A DNA stretch of 64,000 bases from Chimonanthus salicifolius (lineage: Eukaryota; Streptophyta; Magnoliopsida; Laurales; Calycanthaceae), in NCBI GenBank assembly GCA_013350335.1, contig CM023538.1, positions 60,315,080 through 60,379,079 on the forward strand, in the 5' to 3' direction. The notes beneath the pieces were generated by a model. That model saw nothing but the letters and a program-made list of their open reading frames with translations, was not told where the DNA came from and did not search any database. This document shows, piece by piece, positions 10,717-21,645 of this stretch (within the stretch, counting starts at the first letter, position 1; every line of letters starts with the position of its first letter). Made by a program: the position numbers and the translations under genes.

Positions 10717-11047
10717 TATAGAAACACAGAAGACTAACCACACCAATTCACAGTAAGATGTTTCTTTATTAATCTGTGTAATTTCTATATTGTTTTACAA
10801 TATATTTTCTCCACACTGAATAGGTGATACAGAGTATGATATTTATAACAAAGATAAGATAGAAGAGATAGGAAGATAAGATAAGAAGGAAGAGTCTTGA
10901 TTGAAATAGACTTCTTAGACTTTTGGATCTCCATCAGTGATGATCCTTATCTTCTTGAGATGAGGATCGGTGGTCTTAATCCATTTAGCTGGATGAGCTT
11001 GAGTGCCCTGATTATCTTGTTTAAAATTAGGACTGGTATCGTCAATA
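10717..11047 (-). repeat. Copia 3' LTR
   Basis: On the minus strand it begins TATTGACGATACC and ends CTGTGTTTCTATA. It is preceded on the coding strand by the polypurine tract GAAGGGGGA (minus strand of 11048-11056). The polyprotein frame runs into it and stops at 10915. Confidence 0.9.
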
Positions 11048-11985
11048 TCCCCCTTCAAACTGAGCCGCGGATGACGCCAGAGGTCCAGTTTGGTACATAA
11101 CAAGTAATGTTGTTGTCTTGGAAGAGCTTTAGTAAAGATGTCAGCAACTTGTTGAGAAGATGGTACATACTTTGTGACAATAGAACCAAGAGCAACCTTT
11201 TCTCGAACAAAGTGATAATCAATTTCAATATGCTTAGTGCGTGCATGAAAGACAGGATTGATAGTGAGGTGTAATGCCGAAATATTATCGGAGTGAAGTA
11301 TCGGGGGAGATGAGAGATGGAGACCGATATCACGGAGAAGATAAGTGAGCCATGTGAATTCAGCAGCGGCAGAGGCAAGAGCTCGAAATTCTGCTTCTGT
11401 ACTAGATCTGGCCACAGTAGGTTGTTTTTTTGCAGTCCAGGAGATACAGTTACTTCTTAGATAAGTGCAAAAACCGGTTGTTGAACGACGAGTGGTTGGA
11501 CAGCCGGCCCAATCAGCATCTGAGAAGGCATAAAGCTGCATATGACATCGGGCGAGAAGACGAAATCCGTAATTGACAGTTCCTTGAATATAGCAAAGAA
11601 TACGCTTTACGATCTGAAAGTGCAGAAGAGTAGGATTGTGCAAATACTGGCACACATAATTGGCACTATAGGATAGATCAAGACGAGTGATAGTGAGATA
11701 TTGCAAACCTCCAACAATGCTGCGATAAAAGAAGGGATCCAGATAAGGATCATTATCGGTCGGACTTGGGCGCAACTTGGTGGCCATCGGTGTGGAGATG
11801 GGCTTACAACCTTGCATACGAGCACGTTCCAAAAGATCCAGGGCATATTTCTTCTGTGTGAGAAATAAGCCACCAGAAAATGGTATAATGAAGATGCCAA
11901 GGAAGTAGTGCAGAGGGCCAAGGTCTTTCATTGCAAATTCCTTGCTCAATTGTGAAATGAATCCATGAAGCGAGTCAGGATTAGA
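10915..11985 (-). pseudogene. Copia pol: RT C-terminus and RNase H
   Basis: Open from the stop at 11986-11988 to 10915. It contains the end of the RT domain (MKDLGPLHYFLGI, TQKKYALDLLERA) and RNase H with its acidic residues in DADWAGC, STEAEF and HSDN, then the ARTKHIEIDYHFVRE segment. The last roughly 44 codons lie inside the 3' LTR. Domain content is complete, but the piece is cut from the RT core by a nonsense codon. Confidence 0.9.
11048..11056 (-). other. Copia polypurine tract
   Basis: Minus-strand GAAGGGGGA abuts the start of the 3' LTR, the expected position for plus-strand DNA priming. Confidence 0.8.
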
Positions 11986-12612
11986 TCATGTGACTATGAT
12001 GTCATCAACATACAATAATAGCAGTAAAGTACCTTGACGACCATGATAAATAAATAATGAGGAGTCAGCTATGCTGCAGAAGAAGCCAAGGGTCAAAATG
12101 AAAGAGCTGAAGTGATCGAACCATGCACGCGGAGCTTGTCGCAGCCCATAGAGTGCACGTTTAAGAGAACATACATGAGTTGGTAGTACGGGATCTTTAA
12201 AACCTGGAGGTTGTTCCATAAAAATCGGTTCAGATAAATTGCCATGAAGAAATGCATTTTTAACGTCTAATTGACGAATCTCCCATCCATGAGCTAGAGC
12301 AATAGTAAGAATGAGCCGAATCGTGGCAGGCTTGACTACAGGAGAGAAGGCTTCAGAAAAATCAATGCCTGGAATTTGATTGTAACCCTTTGCCACGAGG
12401 CGAGCTTTTAAGCTTTCTAAAGAACCATCAGCCTTCAGTTTTGCTTTAAAGACCCACTTATAGCCGAGGGCATTCATGGTCGACTGTCGAGGAACTAAAT
12501 CCCAAGTGTCATTGAGAGAGAGAGCTGACAATTCGTCTGTCATGGCAGCGGTCCAGCCAGGATGCTTGAGAGCGGAGATAATGGATTTTGGTTCGGATGG
12601 TACAGACTGTGC
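11986..12612 (-). pseudogene. Copia pol: reverse transcriptase core
   Basis: The frame carries WVFKAKLKADGS, ARLVAKGY, QLDVKNAFLHGNL, LYGLRQAPRAW and the catalytic YVDDIIVT box. A TGA (11986-11988) follows directly, where the family normally continues with a small residue. It is one frame away from the preceding integrase part, with the shift at about 12605-12615. Confidence 0.9.
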
Positions 12613-13621
12613 CAAGACAATAATCAGAATTGAAATACTTGGGATTAGGTTTGGTAATACCATGACCGGGACGAGTAACCATTGAGGAGGTTGAGCCTGC
12701 CGTAGAAGAGATGTTGATCGGTTGAGCCTCAGAGACTGTACTTGATGAGATGGGATCATGATCATCAGACTGTGTGGGAGACCTACTGGATGATGGAGAT
12801 GGATCACTCTGTGGAGACTGGCCAGCGTCAGGATCAACTGCTGCAGGTGAAGAAGATGTGTCATCCATAGCAGGAGTGGGAGAAGGATTACTCTGTGCAG
12901 ATTGGCCAGCTTCAGGATCAAGTGCAGCAGGTGAAGAAGATGTGCCGTCCATAGCAAGAGGAGGAGAAAGATTCTCAATATGAGTCCACAGATCAGAAGT
13001 TGAGGGAGATCGTGTGTCATAAGCAGTAGCATTGGAGTTCACGGCTACCACTTGATCATCTGTCAGCCAGTCAGAAAACTCAATGAAATCAGTAGCAATA
13101 TTTGAAGAGTTATAGAGTAAGCTTGGATCCTGAAAGGGAAACAGTGATTCATCAAAGACAACATGGTGTGAGAGATAGACGCGATTTGTTGGCGGATAAT
13201 AACAACGGTATCCTTTGTAATGTTCACTGTAGCCAAGAAACATGCATGGGAGAGACCGTTGTTCAAACTTGTTCTTGGCATAATCCCAAAGACAAGGAAA
13301 GCATTTGCTGTCAAAAATTCGTAAAGATCCATAGTCCGGATGCTTGTGGTGTAATGTTGCATATGGACTTTGCCAATCCAGGACCCGAGTGGGTTGTCTA
13401 TTAATCAACCATACAGCAGTACTAAAAGCTTCAACCCAAAACCGTCGAGGTACATGTGCGTGGAACATCATGGAAAGACCCAACTCAGTGACATGGCGAT
13501 GCTTCCGTTCAGCTAGCCCATTTTGTTCTGGAGTCTTGGGACAAGACATTTGATACTTAATGCCGAGATCTGATAGATAATGCCTAAATTTGGAATTAGC
13601 AAATTCCCCTCCACCATCAGA
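12613..13621 (-). pseudogene. Copia pol: integrase C-terminal half and Ser/Pro-rich linker
   Basis: Begins right after a TAG (13622-13624), with SDGGGEF (second catalytic Asp) and EQNGLAERKHRH (catalytic Glu), then RFWVEA and the FLGYSEHYKGYRC region. A low-complexity linker around 12720-13000, rich in Ser, Pro, Asp and Ala, contains near-repeats of about 90 bp (SSPAALDPEAGQSAQS / SSPAAVDPDAGQSPQS). Confidence 0.88.
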
Positions 13622-14680
13622 CTAGAAGATCCTAATTTTCTTGTCAAACTGAGTGTCAATGTACTTTTGAAAAAGAATAAAACATTGAAAGAAATCTGAT
13701 TTTTGCTTAAGAGGATAGAACCATGTATATCTGGTACATTCATCAATAAATATTACATAATAACGATATCGTTGAAAAGATGTTACTGGTACGGGGCCCC
13801 ATAGATCACTATGAATCACGGCAAATGGTTCTGTGCAAAAATCATTGGATGAAATAATAGGAAGACGGCATGCCTTAGCCATTTGACAGCTATTACAGAC
13901 AGAATCAATTTTATTTTTGCTAGTGCTGATAACAAGCTTATTCTTTTTCAAAAATTCAACTACCCTATCTTGAGGATGACGAAGTCTTTGATGCCAAACA
14001 TCATCAGTTGCAGAGCGAAATCCTGTTGAAAACAGGGCTGCTTCCTCCTTAGGTTGAAGAGTGTACAAACCTCCAGACCTATTTCCTGAGGCAATCACGG
14101 CTCTGGTTTTGCTGTCCTTGATCATAAAACCATGTGAATTAAATTCAACCACATAAGAATAATCAAAAGTAAGCTGACTGATAGATAATAAGTTCCATTT
14201 AATCTCAGGAACCACTAAGACATTATCCAGACGCAAGTTTGTATTTTCCAGACCAATATGTGCAGATCCAATGTGAGAGATATCTAGGGAATTACCATTA
14301 CCAACAAGAACCCTGTCACTGCCATGATATGGAACAAGAGATATAAGCTTACCAGGATCAGCAGTCATGTGAGATGTGGCTCCTGTGTCTGGATACCAAG
14401 TCTGTTCTGGAGTATCAGTCAATGAGGTTGCTGCAAGAGCCTGAGTCACATCATCTGGTTGATAGACTTGATTAAACCTATGCCAACACTCGAGAGCTGT
14501 ATGTCGTAGTTTGCCACAGATCTGACACTTGATTTCTTCTTCGGATTGAGGGGGTGTTGCTGATGGAGTAGTGACTCGTGAGGGGCGATGAGATCCACCA
14601 CTGGTATTTGAACCTGTAGGAGATACGCGCTGATTGTTACCACCAGACTGGGGGGAGTGAACTCGTCCTTGAGTGAAGCC
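13622..14680 (-). pseudogene. Copia gag zinc knuckle, protease, GAG-pre-integrase and integrase N-half
   Basis: After the TGA at 14681-14683 the same frame continues with the zinc knuckle CQICGKLRHTALEC, the protease motif YPDTGATSHM, the HHCC segment (WHQRLRHP ... CNSCQMAK) and integrase up to HSDLWGP (first catalytic Asp) and FIDECTRYTW. It ends at a TAG at 13622-13624, one codon before SDGGGEF; a CAG-to-TAG change is the likely cause. Confidence 0.9.
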
Positions 14681-15457
14681 TCATCCTCTGGAGGTAAAAC
14701 TACCAGTTCCTCTTCCTCTTCTAGAACGGTTGTAATTTGACCCGCCAGAACGCTCTCCAACAAAAGCCATATTGTGATTGGGAGAGGAGGAGTTGCTTGA
14801 GTTATGAAGATTCTTCATAGTTTCATGGCCTTGTTGCAGAGGGATAAGGTCACGATAAGAAGGAATAGGTGGTTTAAGCATGGTAGTAACAAAGGACTCA
14901 TAGCCTTGACCTAGTCCTTTAAGAATACCAAAGACTTTGGTTCTATCATCCACAGGTTTGCAAATCGCAGCCAGATCATCACAGTAAGTTTTGAATGTAC
15001 GAATGTACTCAGACATAGAAGAATTATTCTTAGAGTGCAACTGCATGCTTTGAAGAAGATAAAATTCTCGCTCTTGCGAATCTTGGGCAAACGAATCCAG
15101 CAAAGCACGCCAAACATCGGCCGATGTCTCAAGTCCGACAACCAGCCCAAGAACTTCTTCGGAAAGAGTGCCAGTAATCCATCCACGGAGAAGTCGATCA
15201 GATCTTCGCCATGCAATGTAAGCGGGATTAGGTGTTGTACTAGTCTCACCTCCAGTAATAGGTGGGGGTACTATAAGCAACAGATCTGGCTTGGAAAAAC
15301 TCCTGTCCAAAAAACCAAACATATCCTGGCTTTCTATGAGACCCATTTCTTGGGTTTTCCAAAGAAGAAAATTTGTTTGAGTAAGCTTAATGGAAACAAA
15401 ATTTCCAACATTTAAAGAAGAAGGATACGGATAAGGGTGCACTGATGAGGAGGCCAT
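14681..15457 (-). pseudogene. Copia gag
   Basis: The ATG at 15457 (MASSSVHPYPYPSS) opens gag. SIKLTQTNFLLWKTQ and the later EREFYLLQSMQLHSKNNSSMSEYIRTFKTYCDDL block are typical of plant Copia gag (UBN2-like). The Arg/Gly-rich tail ends at TGA (14681-14683), where the sequence GGATGAGG suggests CGA to TGA at a former CpG. Upstream in-frame codons to 15586 lie in a leader rich in Lys codons and were not chosen. Confidence 0.88.
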
Positions 15458-16373
15458 GAGGGAATGTAAGCAGAAGATAATGCAACTGAACCCGAGGCAC
15501 TCCTTTTGATTTATTTTTTTTTCTGTGCGCTTTTTTTTTTCTCGTTTCTGTTCTATTCTTTTTTTTTTTTTTCCCTGAAGAGTCAAGCCGTTCGGCTGAC
15601 TTTTAAAGAGAAAAAAGAGAAGAGAGAAGCAGAGAAGAGAAGAACACGGGCTGCACCTCGACTGTGAAGACGATGGAAGCGGAAGCAGCTAGATCGGCAA
15701 CCGGTGTAACGGAAGCAGAGGACGCCGGAGAGAGAAGCACGCGGACAGACGGCAGATCTGGGAACTGCAAGCAAATCAGGTATGCTGTCAACGGAGAAGC
15801 CGATCTGTATCAGATCTGGCTTTGTGTCCACGAGCGCCGGAGATGGCAAAAAGACAGCAACGATGCAGATCTGGAAAGACAGCAACGAATATCAGATTTG
15901 AGTGCGATCGATGCAGATCTGGAAAGATCGAGCTGCTGTGAAACACCCAACTGATACAGGCTGTGAACTCTCTGGTTTGGGTATCAGATCTGAGGGCGAG
16001 CGATGCAGATCTGTAAAGATCGGGTTGCTGTGAACACCCAACGGATTTGGAAAAACCAGCAGCAGCGATGGCAGAAGCGGTGATGATCCGAGATCTGGAA
16101 ACACAGATCAGATAGCTAGCAGCAGGAAGGAAGGAACCCGGTTTTGGACCGATTACAGTTCCTCTTCCACGGACTCGTCGCGGAACTGCTGCCAAGATAG
16201 ACGCCGAGAGAGAAGCAGCAGAGGCGTGCGTTGGACACACCGGACTTCAGAAACAGATCTACAATCAGCAAAGTCGGCAGTTGCAACTGCGAATGATCGA
16301 CAATCAGTAGATCGGAAATCAGCGTGGGAGGGTGGGAAATCGGGAACAAAGAATGATCCCGTGATTAGATCAA

Positions 16374-16387
16374 CCTGCTCTGTACCA
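16374..16387 (-). other. Copia primer-binding site
   Basis: Minus-strand TGGTACAGAGCAGG directly follows the 5' LTR. It resembles the initiator-tRNA-Met complement TGGTATCAGAGC with a deleted T, so the primer assignment is tentative. Confidence 0.7.
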
Positions 16388-16730
16388 TATAAAAACACAG
16401 AAGACTAACCACACCAATTCACAGTAAGATGTTTATTTATTAATCTGTGTAATTTCTATATTGTTTTACAATATATTTTCTCCACACTGAATAGGTGATA
16501 CAGAGTATGATATTTATAACAAAGATAAGATAGAAGAGATAAGAAGATAAGATAAGAAGGAAGAGTCTTGATTGAAATAGACTTCTTAGACTTTTGGATC
16601 TCCATCAGTGATGACCCTTATCTTCTTGAGATGAGGATTGAGATGAGGATCGGTGGTCTCAATCCATTTAGCTGGATGAGCTTGAGTGCCCTGATTATCT
16701 TGTTTGAAATTAGGACTGGTATCGTCAATA
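16388..16730 (-). repeat. Copia 5' LTR
   Basis: Nearly identical to 10717-11047 apart from about six substitutions and a 12-bp tandem duplication around 16632-16655 (GAGATGAGGATT unit). It is followed on the plus-strand side by the AGACA duplication. Confidence 0.9.
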
Positions 16731-16735
16731 AGACA

Positions 16736-17127
16736 TTAAGTGTTAATTCAGTTTATTCTGACCCTTGAATAGATGCCATTGTATATATAATTTTCATTTG
16801 ACATAATATATACTGTTCATTATCAAATTTGTAAGGATCTCCATTGCTTAAATATAGTTCTTTTGAATGACTTAAATCACATAATACAAAAAGTAAAATT
16901 GCCCTTTTTGATATTTTTTTAGCATATTAAAAATATGATTTTTAGTTTGTATGGTTATTTAATCTAAAAGCATTTATCATTATTTGAATTTTAATAATAA
17001 CACTAGGCTAAGATGAAAGAAAATTCCTATTAAGATGACACTCTTTCCTGGTGTGTTGTTTTCAGTGAAGTGAATGCTTAAATGAGAATTTAGTGAGTTA
17101 GTGTGTACTCTTGAAATCATAAAATAT
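16736..17127. other. Intergenic, no gene seen
   Basis: AT-rich. Nothing recognised before the GA-rich leader of the exon-1 relic. Confidence 0.5.
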
Positions 17128-17365
17128 AAAGAGAGAGAGAAAGAGAGACAGATGCCCATGAAAGAGTTGGTGATTGCAAAGAAAGTAACGACACTGATCA
17201 GAAAGATGAGGAGAGCCTCTCTTGCACTGGTGCCTGAATCATGATCGATTTGAGGCTGTAAAGATGTTGATAGAGATGGCAGATTATGATAGAGAGTTCA
17301 TGAGCTTGAAAGATGATGATGAAAATACCCTACTCCACCTCCTTGCAGCCAAGGGACAGCATAAG
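17128..17365 (+). pseudogene. Relic of ankyrin exon 1 with internal deletion
   Basis: A GA-rich leader (17131-17151) runs straight into codons from the middle of exon 1: MKELVIAKKV is the block that follows ankyrin repeat 3 in gene 9. About 350 bp (start and first repeats) is missing. A further frame disruption near 17200 leads to a stop at TCATGA; the remainder (FEAVKMLIEMADYDREFMSLKDDDENTLLHLLAAKGQHK) is in another frame. It ends at the GC donor AAG|GCATGT (17365/17366) typical of genes 7-9. No exon 2 follows. Confidence 0.82.
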
Positions 17366-17629
17366 GCATGTTTTCATCTACTTACTCATTTGAACACTTT
17401 CTTTCTATTATTTTATTACTTTCAATTTTCTGTTCATGTTTTGATTTCAAATGTTCTATATCTTAGACACATTTAGTGTAAAAGGGGATCTAACAAAAAG
17501 TTGTTTTTTTTCAAATATTTTATTGTCAGTTTTTGTTTAATATTTTTTTGTTCAAGTCGTTCTTTTTAATATATTTGTTTGTCAATCTTTTTGAGAAAAT
17601 CAATGCTAAAAAAGTTAAATTAGAGTTTT

Positions 17630-17998
17630 ACTCACATCATTAAATATGCGAGACGAAATTTGACATCGTGTTGGGCTATGAAAATCCAATATTTCGAATA
17701 TTTGCATCAAAACCTTCATTTCTGTTAAAAATGAACAAAATATTGTCTCATAAATTTGAAAAAGAAAAACCTTTATTTTTGTCATTAAATTTTGTGGTCT
17801 CATCAAAATTATATTATAGTTCAACTCACATCATGTAACATGCGTCGTGAAATCTGACGTCCTGTTGGGTCATGAAAACCCAACATGTTGGTTATTTACA
17901 TTAAAAACTTCACTTCGGTTAAAAATGAACAAAATGTCGTCTCATCAAAGTGAGGAATATCTCTTCATTTTGTCATTAATTCTTTTAATCTCCAATCT
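17630..17998 (+). repeat. Intronic two-unit tandem repeat (about 195 bp)
   Basis: Two diverged units begin at ACTCACATCAT (17630 and 17825). Each contains GAAATYTGACRTC, GTTGGG, ATGAAAAYCCAA and TTAAAAATGAACAAAAT. The same two-unit structure is recognisable in the introns of gene 8 (53271-53530) and, reduced, after gene 7 exon 1 (42640-42860), so the duplication predates the gene copies. Confidence 0.7.
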
Positions 17999-18002
17999 CC
18001 TC

Positions 18003-18363
18003 TGTTGGGGCTGCTACGAACGAGTCCACATTGGAAGTGCAGAAGGAGATCTAGGAGTTCATAAAGAACTTGAGTCACTCCACCTAACATGCTAGTCTTT
18101 TGGGCTAGAAGCACAGGTCCTAACAAATGGTATCAAAGCCAGATCAAAGGTTATCTCATGTAGACTCACGAGATCCCCCACGTGAACGGGATGACCGGAG
18201 TCGCTCTCTTCGCCGAAGGGCCTCGTTAAAGGGGAGATTGTTGGGGTTGCTAAGGACTAGTCCCACATTAGAAGTGTAGAGGGAGATCTACGAGTTTATA
18301 AAGGACGTTGATCACTCCACCTAATAAGTTAGTCTTTTGAACTAGAAGCCCAGGTCCTAAACA
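18003..18363 (+). mobile_element. TRIM retroelement, complete LTR-PBS-PPT-LTR
   Basis: LTR 1 (18003-18125) and LTR 2 (18239-18363) begin TGTTGGGG and end CCTAACA/CCTAAACA. The primer site TGGTATCAAAGC (18128-18139) is one mismatch from the initiator-tRNA-Met complement. A purine tract AAAGGGGAGAT (18228-18238) precedes LTR 2. The core is only 113 bp and non-coding. A clean target duplication was not found. It sits in the intron-derived sequence of the exon-1 relic. Confidence 0.85.
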
Positions 18364-18741
18364 TCATTTTCTATACTTTTCATTCTCCATGGCTTAAAAA
18401 TAACAACAGAAGATGACTTTTCCCTTTTTTTCCAAGGAATCAATGGCTTCTTGGCTTTGCAAGACAATGTTTTCTTCAATTTTTTTTTTAAATAAAACTT
18501 TTAAGCAAACATATAAAAATATTCAGTTTCCATAGTCTAACACAAGAGTAAACTTCACATCACTTGTCAGATGATACAGTGATTTTATTGTTTCTCCCAT
18601 TTTCATAACAACTTTAATTGGACCCAATTTGAGCTGAGACTCTATCAGCTAGTAACTCAATGTTCACATGACATATTGCAAACAAGAAAAGTAAAATCCC
18701 ATATTATAAGGATAATGATCTATGTATCATGAGTTTTCACC
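18364..18741. other. Intron-derived sequence of the relic, no exon 2
   Basis: 18364-18560 matches intron sequence upstream of gene 4 exon 2 (about 27225-27480). It then joins sequence that in gene 1 lies 3' of the gene (18581-18630 versus 7394-7445), so exon 2 has been deleted here. Confidence 0.55.
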
Positions 18742-18749
18742 ATGGTGCA

Positions 18750-19053
18750 TAGGGCTGCAACTCGGGTCGGGTTTTGGCCCGACCTGCATGACCCGACCCG
18801 AGAAATCATGGGGGTCGGGTGGAGAATTTCGGGTCAGCGGGTCGGGTTGAGGATTTTACAAGTTAACCCGACCCGACTAAAACTAGGCTAAAATAGGTTC
18901 GGAATGCGGGTCGGGTCAGAATTCGAGTTAGAATTTGTGTCAGGTTGGGTTATGAAGTTCGGAGTGAGAATTCAAGTTGGGTTCCAAATATATCAACTTG
19001 GGTCGGATTGGGTTTTGAGGAACCCGACCCGCCCGACCCGAGTTGTAGCCCTA
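18750..19053. mobile_element. hAT-type MITE rich in GGGTCGGG
   Basis: Terminal inverted repeats TAGGGCTGCAACTCGGGTCGG and CCGACCCGAGTTGTAGCCCTA, with at most one mismatch, flank a non-coding 304-bp element. The 8-bp duplication ATGGTGCA is perfect (18742-18749 and 19054-19061). A second, more diverged member lies at 62114-62433. Confidence 0.92.
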
Positions 19054-19061
19054 ATGGTGCA

Positions 19062-19622
19062 CCACTCTTAAAAGGAAAAGACCATTTTGCCCTCTCTTTT
19101 TTAAAGAGGGAAGAGGGAAGAAGAAAAGTAACGACAAGATGATCTTTTCTTTTTAAAAGTGATGGACAATAGTAAAAACTCACGGCTCACATATTATTAC
19201 CCATATTATAAATGCATAAAAACATCTAAAGGAACCAAATATCTCCATAGAATTATATTCACGCCCTTCTCTATCTTCTCACGTGAGCAATTTAAAAAAG
19301 AAACTGCGAAGGATATACATGAGAAAAATACATACCCACCCAATTACATCACACACTTGCACATTAACACTATAGTTTTAACATTTTAATACATCTCCTC
19401 CATTCCATTCTCTTATTCTTAAGAAAAGCCGACAAGTTATATCCATAATAATAGATAGGATCCATCCATAGTAGTAGCAAGCCGGTTAAAATCAAGGAAC
19501 CGGCCTACTCAAACCGGATCTTGTGAAGAAGCTGAAGCATCTGCTTTCTTATCTTTTGAACTGCACTTGTTCGACAGAAACCTCAGAACCCAATCGAATC
19601 CATTCTTGATTTTGAAAATGAC
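19062..19622. other. 3' flank of gene 2
   Basis: 19400-19540 is the inverse of the gene 1 3' flank. Reading through the in-frame TAG at 19623, the family frame of gene 2 would continue to a TGA at 19509-19511. No other gene seen. Confidence 0.6.
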
Positions 19623-20432
19623 CTAGCAAATGTAATAAATGAATTCAATCTTGTAGAAAGGCCTCTTGAGAATCGGAAAAAGAAGAATGAATAGTAGTGT
19701 AGTGGTCACAATCCATCCAAAGCCTAAGATAAATACTCCAGCAAGGAATAGTAAACCTTGAGCATCTTCTGTGGCCATAGAATAGAAGGAACATCCATAG
19801 CTTACCAACAGTGACATTACACAAATCCATGTGAAGGCAATCATAGCCCGCATCAAGACCTTTCTTTCGAAACTCAATCCACTGAGCAGTAGGAGGATCA
19901 GAACAATGGAGTGAACCAAGCCTACTGTGTTGGATATCATGAAAATAATATATTGTTTATAAAATTTTTTGGACATGACTGATTGCCCTGCTTTGTAAAT
20001 AGTTTTGTTGGTCTCAGACTTTATATCGTCTTGCAGAACACTCCCAGGAGGGTTCAAGGCAGCTTCATAGGTAATTGTGGCAATTAGTATGGCGACCACT
20101 ATTAGTGCATCTCTGGACTGATTTTCCAATCTCTTGATTTTTCAAGAGAACTACTCTTTCGCAACCGATTGCGAGTTTCTTTAGGTAATTCCCTTGCTCT
20201 CTTGGCTTTAACACCTCTAAGGATCACTGTCATTTTGAAACGATTGGATCCCAGCGGTACCTCTCCCAATATATCCAAGGCTGTAAAACCATTTGTATTG
20301 ATGGCATTTACATCCAACTGAAAAATATTTTTGCCGTCGGGGAACAAGAGCTCAATAATCTGCAAAACAATTCAATTCTCTGTTCAGATGCTTTGAAATA
20401 AGAAAAACAAAAGAGGCAGTTTTATTCATTTC

Positions 20433-20757
20433 TGTTGGGGGTGCAAACGAGAGTCCCATATCAGTTGTGAAGGGGAAAACTAAGGATTTGTATAGGACGG
20501 GGTCACTCCACCTACCAGGCTAGTTATTTGGGTTGGAAGCCCAATCCCAACTGTGGTATCATAGATAGGTCCTCAAGCTGCTAGTCGAATGAGATGGTCG
20601 GTGACGTTCTATCCATTAAAGAGCCTCATTCGAGGGGGGATTGTGGGGATGCGAACGAGAGTCCTACATCAGTTGTGAGTGAGGAAAATAAAAAACTTAT
20701 ATGAGACTGAACCACCCCCAACAACTAGCCTTTTAGGTTGGAAGCCTAATCCCAACA
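20433..20757 (+). mobile_element. TRIM retroelement in gene 2 intron
   Basis: LTR 1 (20433 to about 20552) and LTR 2 (20642-20757) share TG(T)TGGGG start, GTCACTCCACCTA-type block and CCCAACA end. TGGTATCATAGAT near 20554 is a degenerate primer site and CGAGGGGGGAT (to 20641) the purine tract. Flanks ATTTC and ACTTC match at 4 of 5 bases. The orientation is opposite to gene 2. Confidence 0.78.
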
Positions 20758-20776
20758 ACTTCTTATATGCAAATCA

Positions 20777-21645
20777 TGTTAGCGTTACGCGCGGAAACAA
20801 GAAAAATCGAATGGAATAAAATAAGCACAATCCAACACAAGCAAATTTACGTGGTTCCGCCCACCTGGCCTACGTCCACGGAGTGACAGAATATTCACTA
20901 TAAATGAGAAAGAATACATGTACAATAATGATGACTCTCTTGAGTCACGAGCCCAAACCCGAAGTCCCGAGCCCTTTGTACACCCCTTGTATAAGACACA
21001 TCGACGTCACCTCTCAGTGATGTGAATCTTTCTCATACCCCGATTAGTGAACCCAACTTCTGTGTTCCTCCCTCTACGCTTCCTGCGTCCTACGAGCAAC
21101 TCCTGATATACTTCTCAAACGGGAGCGTCTCCGATGATGGTGTGTCCCACACACACACAGATCTCCACCTCTGCTCTGGCGAAGGGGCTTCGTCTCTCCA
21201 GCCGCACTCCTGCTGGATGCCACTCACAGATCTGACAACCCAGATCTGCAGCGGTATTGCACTGTTGCTTACGGCCCTCTCCGGCCATCGAGCTGTCCTT
21301 CTCTGCCATTGATAGTGTGATCCCACACACCCTTTCTGCATGCGGCCATGTCAGGCCCGAAGGCATAGAAGCCCACGGCCAAAAGGCCGTTCCCTTCTTT
21401 GGTTCTTCTCTGCCGTGTGTTGCTCGTGAGATTCCACATCACACTTTCACCTACGATGGCTGCATGATTACATAGAGTGTCCAAGAGGTGCCATGTCCAC
21501 CTACAGCAAAATGGCAGTTTCCTATTCCTTGTAGATCTCCATAGATCTTCACACGTCAAGCATATCCATTGACTTATTCCACACGCCAGCCACTCCTCCT
21601 TTTAAGGAAAAAATATAGGTGGAAGTTGATTCACCGATCCCAACA
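20777..21645 (-). repeat. 3' LTR of the non-autonomous element
   Basis: Coding-strand start TGTTGGGATCGG, end CGCGTAACGCTAACA. Preceded on the minus strand by the purine tract AAGGTGGAGAT. Confidence 0.88.

Larger units (their letters stand above)
10717..16730 (-). mobile_element. Ty1/Copia LTR retrotransposon, full length but dead
   Basis: A 6,014-bp element transcribed from the minus strand with LTRs of 331 bp (10717-11047) and 343 bp (16388-16730). The flanking 5-bp duplication is AGACA (10712-10716 and 16731-16735). The order gag, protease, integrase, reverse transcriptase, RNase H defines Copia. The LTRs differ by about six substitutions and one 12-bp tandem duplication, so the insertion is fairly young. 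Three nonsense codons and one frameshift break the single polyprotein frame. LTR ends are TATT...TATA on the coding strand, a known minority class of termini. Confidence 0.95.

Noticed and set aside
15664..16408. Frames on both strands in the Copia leader (between the 5' LTR and gag)
   Set aside because: They lie in the untranslated leader with repeated AGATCTG motifs and show no domain; gag begins at 15457.
18750..19053. CRISPR-like or regulatory repeat because of the repeated GGGTCGGG/CCCGACCC
   Set aside because: The inverted ends and 8-bp duplication identify a hAT-type MITE; the short repeats are its interior.
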